DNA of 64,000 nucleotides from Aspidapion aeneum (Eukaryota; Arthropoda; Insecta; Coleoptera; Brentidae). Positions 63,491 to 64,000 of this stretch are shown one piece after another (within the stretch, counting starts at the first letter, position 1; every line of letters begins with the position of its first letter). The notes beneath the pieces are model-generated. The model was not told the DNA's origin. It ran no database searches and was given only the letters and a program-made list of their open reading frames with translations. Both the position numbers and the translations under genes were made by a program. The DNA lies in NCBI GenBank assembly GCA_963576565.1, contig OY755042.1, positions 109,297,314-109,361,313 on the forward strand, in the 5' to 3' direction.

Positions 63491-64000
63491 TACATGTTTG
63501 TGTTTTAGTTGAAGTCGGCCATCATCATTGCGGAAACTTCCGTTGCCCTTCTACACGTTGCCGGTTCTATCCTTAGTGAAGACGTATGAGTTTGTTTTAA
63601 TTTGGGGTATGTCAGTAGTAAAAAGCATTGTCGGTCGCGTGTTATTGTTTTTGTTATCGTTTGCTTATAAAATGGAAATAAATACCGTCGATTACATAAT
63701 TAACTATGCAAATTTAAATACGTTGACATATGAACTTTTCAACCCCTTAAGTACCAGCGATCCACCAATTATAGCTAAAAGACCAGTTGACAGTCTTGCT
63801 AAGTTTCATTAAAAACCGTTCAACGGTTCTAGAGATACGATTTTTGTTTCTCAATTCACTGTACAGCGCCTAGACTACAACCACCCACATAGCACAAAAA
63901 TCACATCCAATTAACGAGAACAAAAATAGTAAAACTTATTTTTTACTAGAAAACAACCTTATACCATGAAATATTTGTTTTGTTTTGTTAAATCTACATG
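63491..64000. other. Window end; unassigned DNA
   Basis: A 94-codon frame at 63,528-63,812 has no family resemblance. TAAGTTTCATTAAAAACCGTTCAACGGTTCTAGAGATACGA near 63,800 resembles the conserved box at the 3' side of the tandem-core elements, so part is probably repeat. Confidence 0.4.

Noticed and set aside
63528..63812. 94-codon frame as a small membrane protein
   Set aside because: Hydrophobic stretches are present, but there is no family resemblance, and its end overlaps a repeat-like box.

Overview
The window is eukaryotic nuclear DNA from an arthropod, most likely an insect. It is AT-rich, dense in transposons and gene-poor. Coding exons are short and sit between introns of several kilobases. 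The transposons (RTE-type LINE, pogo/Tigger, hAT, THAP-bearing DNA elements, TA-flanked foldback MITEs, a tRNA-headed SINE, an LTR) are typical of large insect genomes. I cannot name the species.

Layout. From 1 to about 5.2 kb: two foldback elements, a hAT relic and a ~269-bp tandem array. From 5.2 to 18.0 kb: minus-strand exons of a TTC17 (tetratricopeptide repeat protein 17) gene. Three exons are certain in family and splice phase; three more upstream are likely. Introns hold nested transposons, including two copies of a THAP-domain element, one of them split by a second THAP-bearing element. From 18 to 34 kb: repeats only, with a THAP relic, a hAT relic, a pogo/Tigger copy at 26.05-28.61 kb and an RTE copy at 28.8-30.5 kb with a 13-bp target duplication. 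From 34.2 to 35.7 kb: a SINE with a 14-bp target duplication, then a small foldback element.

The dominant gene is at 37,011-45,953 (+): one 2,980-residue open reading frame with about 83 ankyrin repeats and a C-terminal F-box-like PRANC domain. Two thirds of it is six head-to-tail, nearly identical units of 379 residues (1,137 bp). A 3' splice-acceptor-like site lies 28 bp before the ATG, a 1.1-kb foldback MITE lies just upstream, and AATAAA follows about 210 bp after the stop. PRANC is known from poxviruses, Wolbachia and parasitoid wasps, so lateral origin is a serious possibility.

From 46.6 to 58 kb: a cluster of GTGCGTAAAA palindromes, a second RTE copy with a 12-bp target duplication, a second copy of the 1.1-kb MITE, and a LINE with RNase H broken by two insertions. 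One insertion carries a relic of a TE-borne protein with an HGKG..DGIGG motif. A probable solo LTR follows. At 58.37-58.57 kb (-) is one tetraspanin-like exon. The rest is a palindromic tandem duplication, a 2.5-kb TA-flanked TIR element with a nested hairpin-ended element, and a 210-bp MITE.

Apart from the ankyrin-PRANC gene, the most unusual signals are very short palindromic insertions (27 and 40 bp) with 7-8 bp target duplications; a shared 19-bp arm at dispersed loci; a SINE sharing its 3' tail with the local LINE; motif arrays inside two DNA transposons; and a repeat end that supplies part of a TTC17 splice donor.
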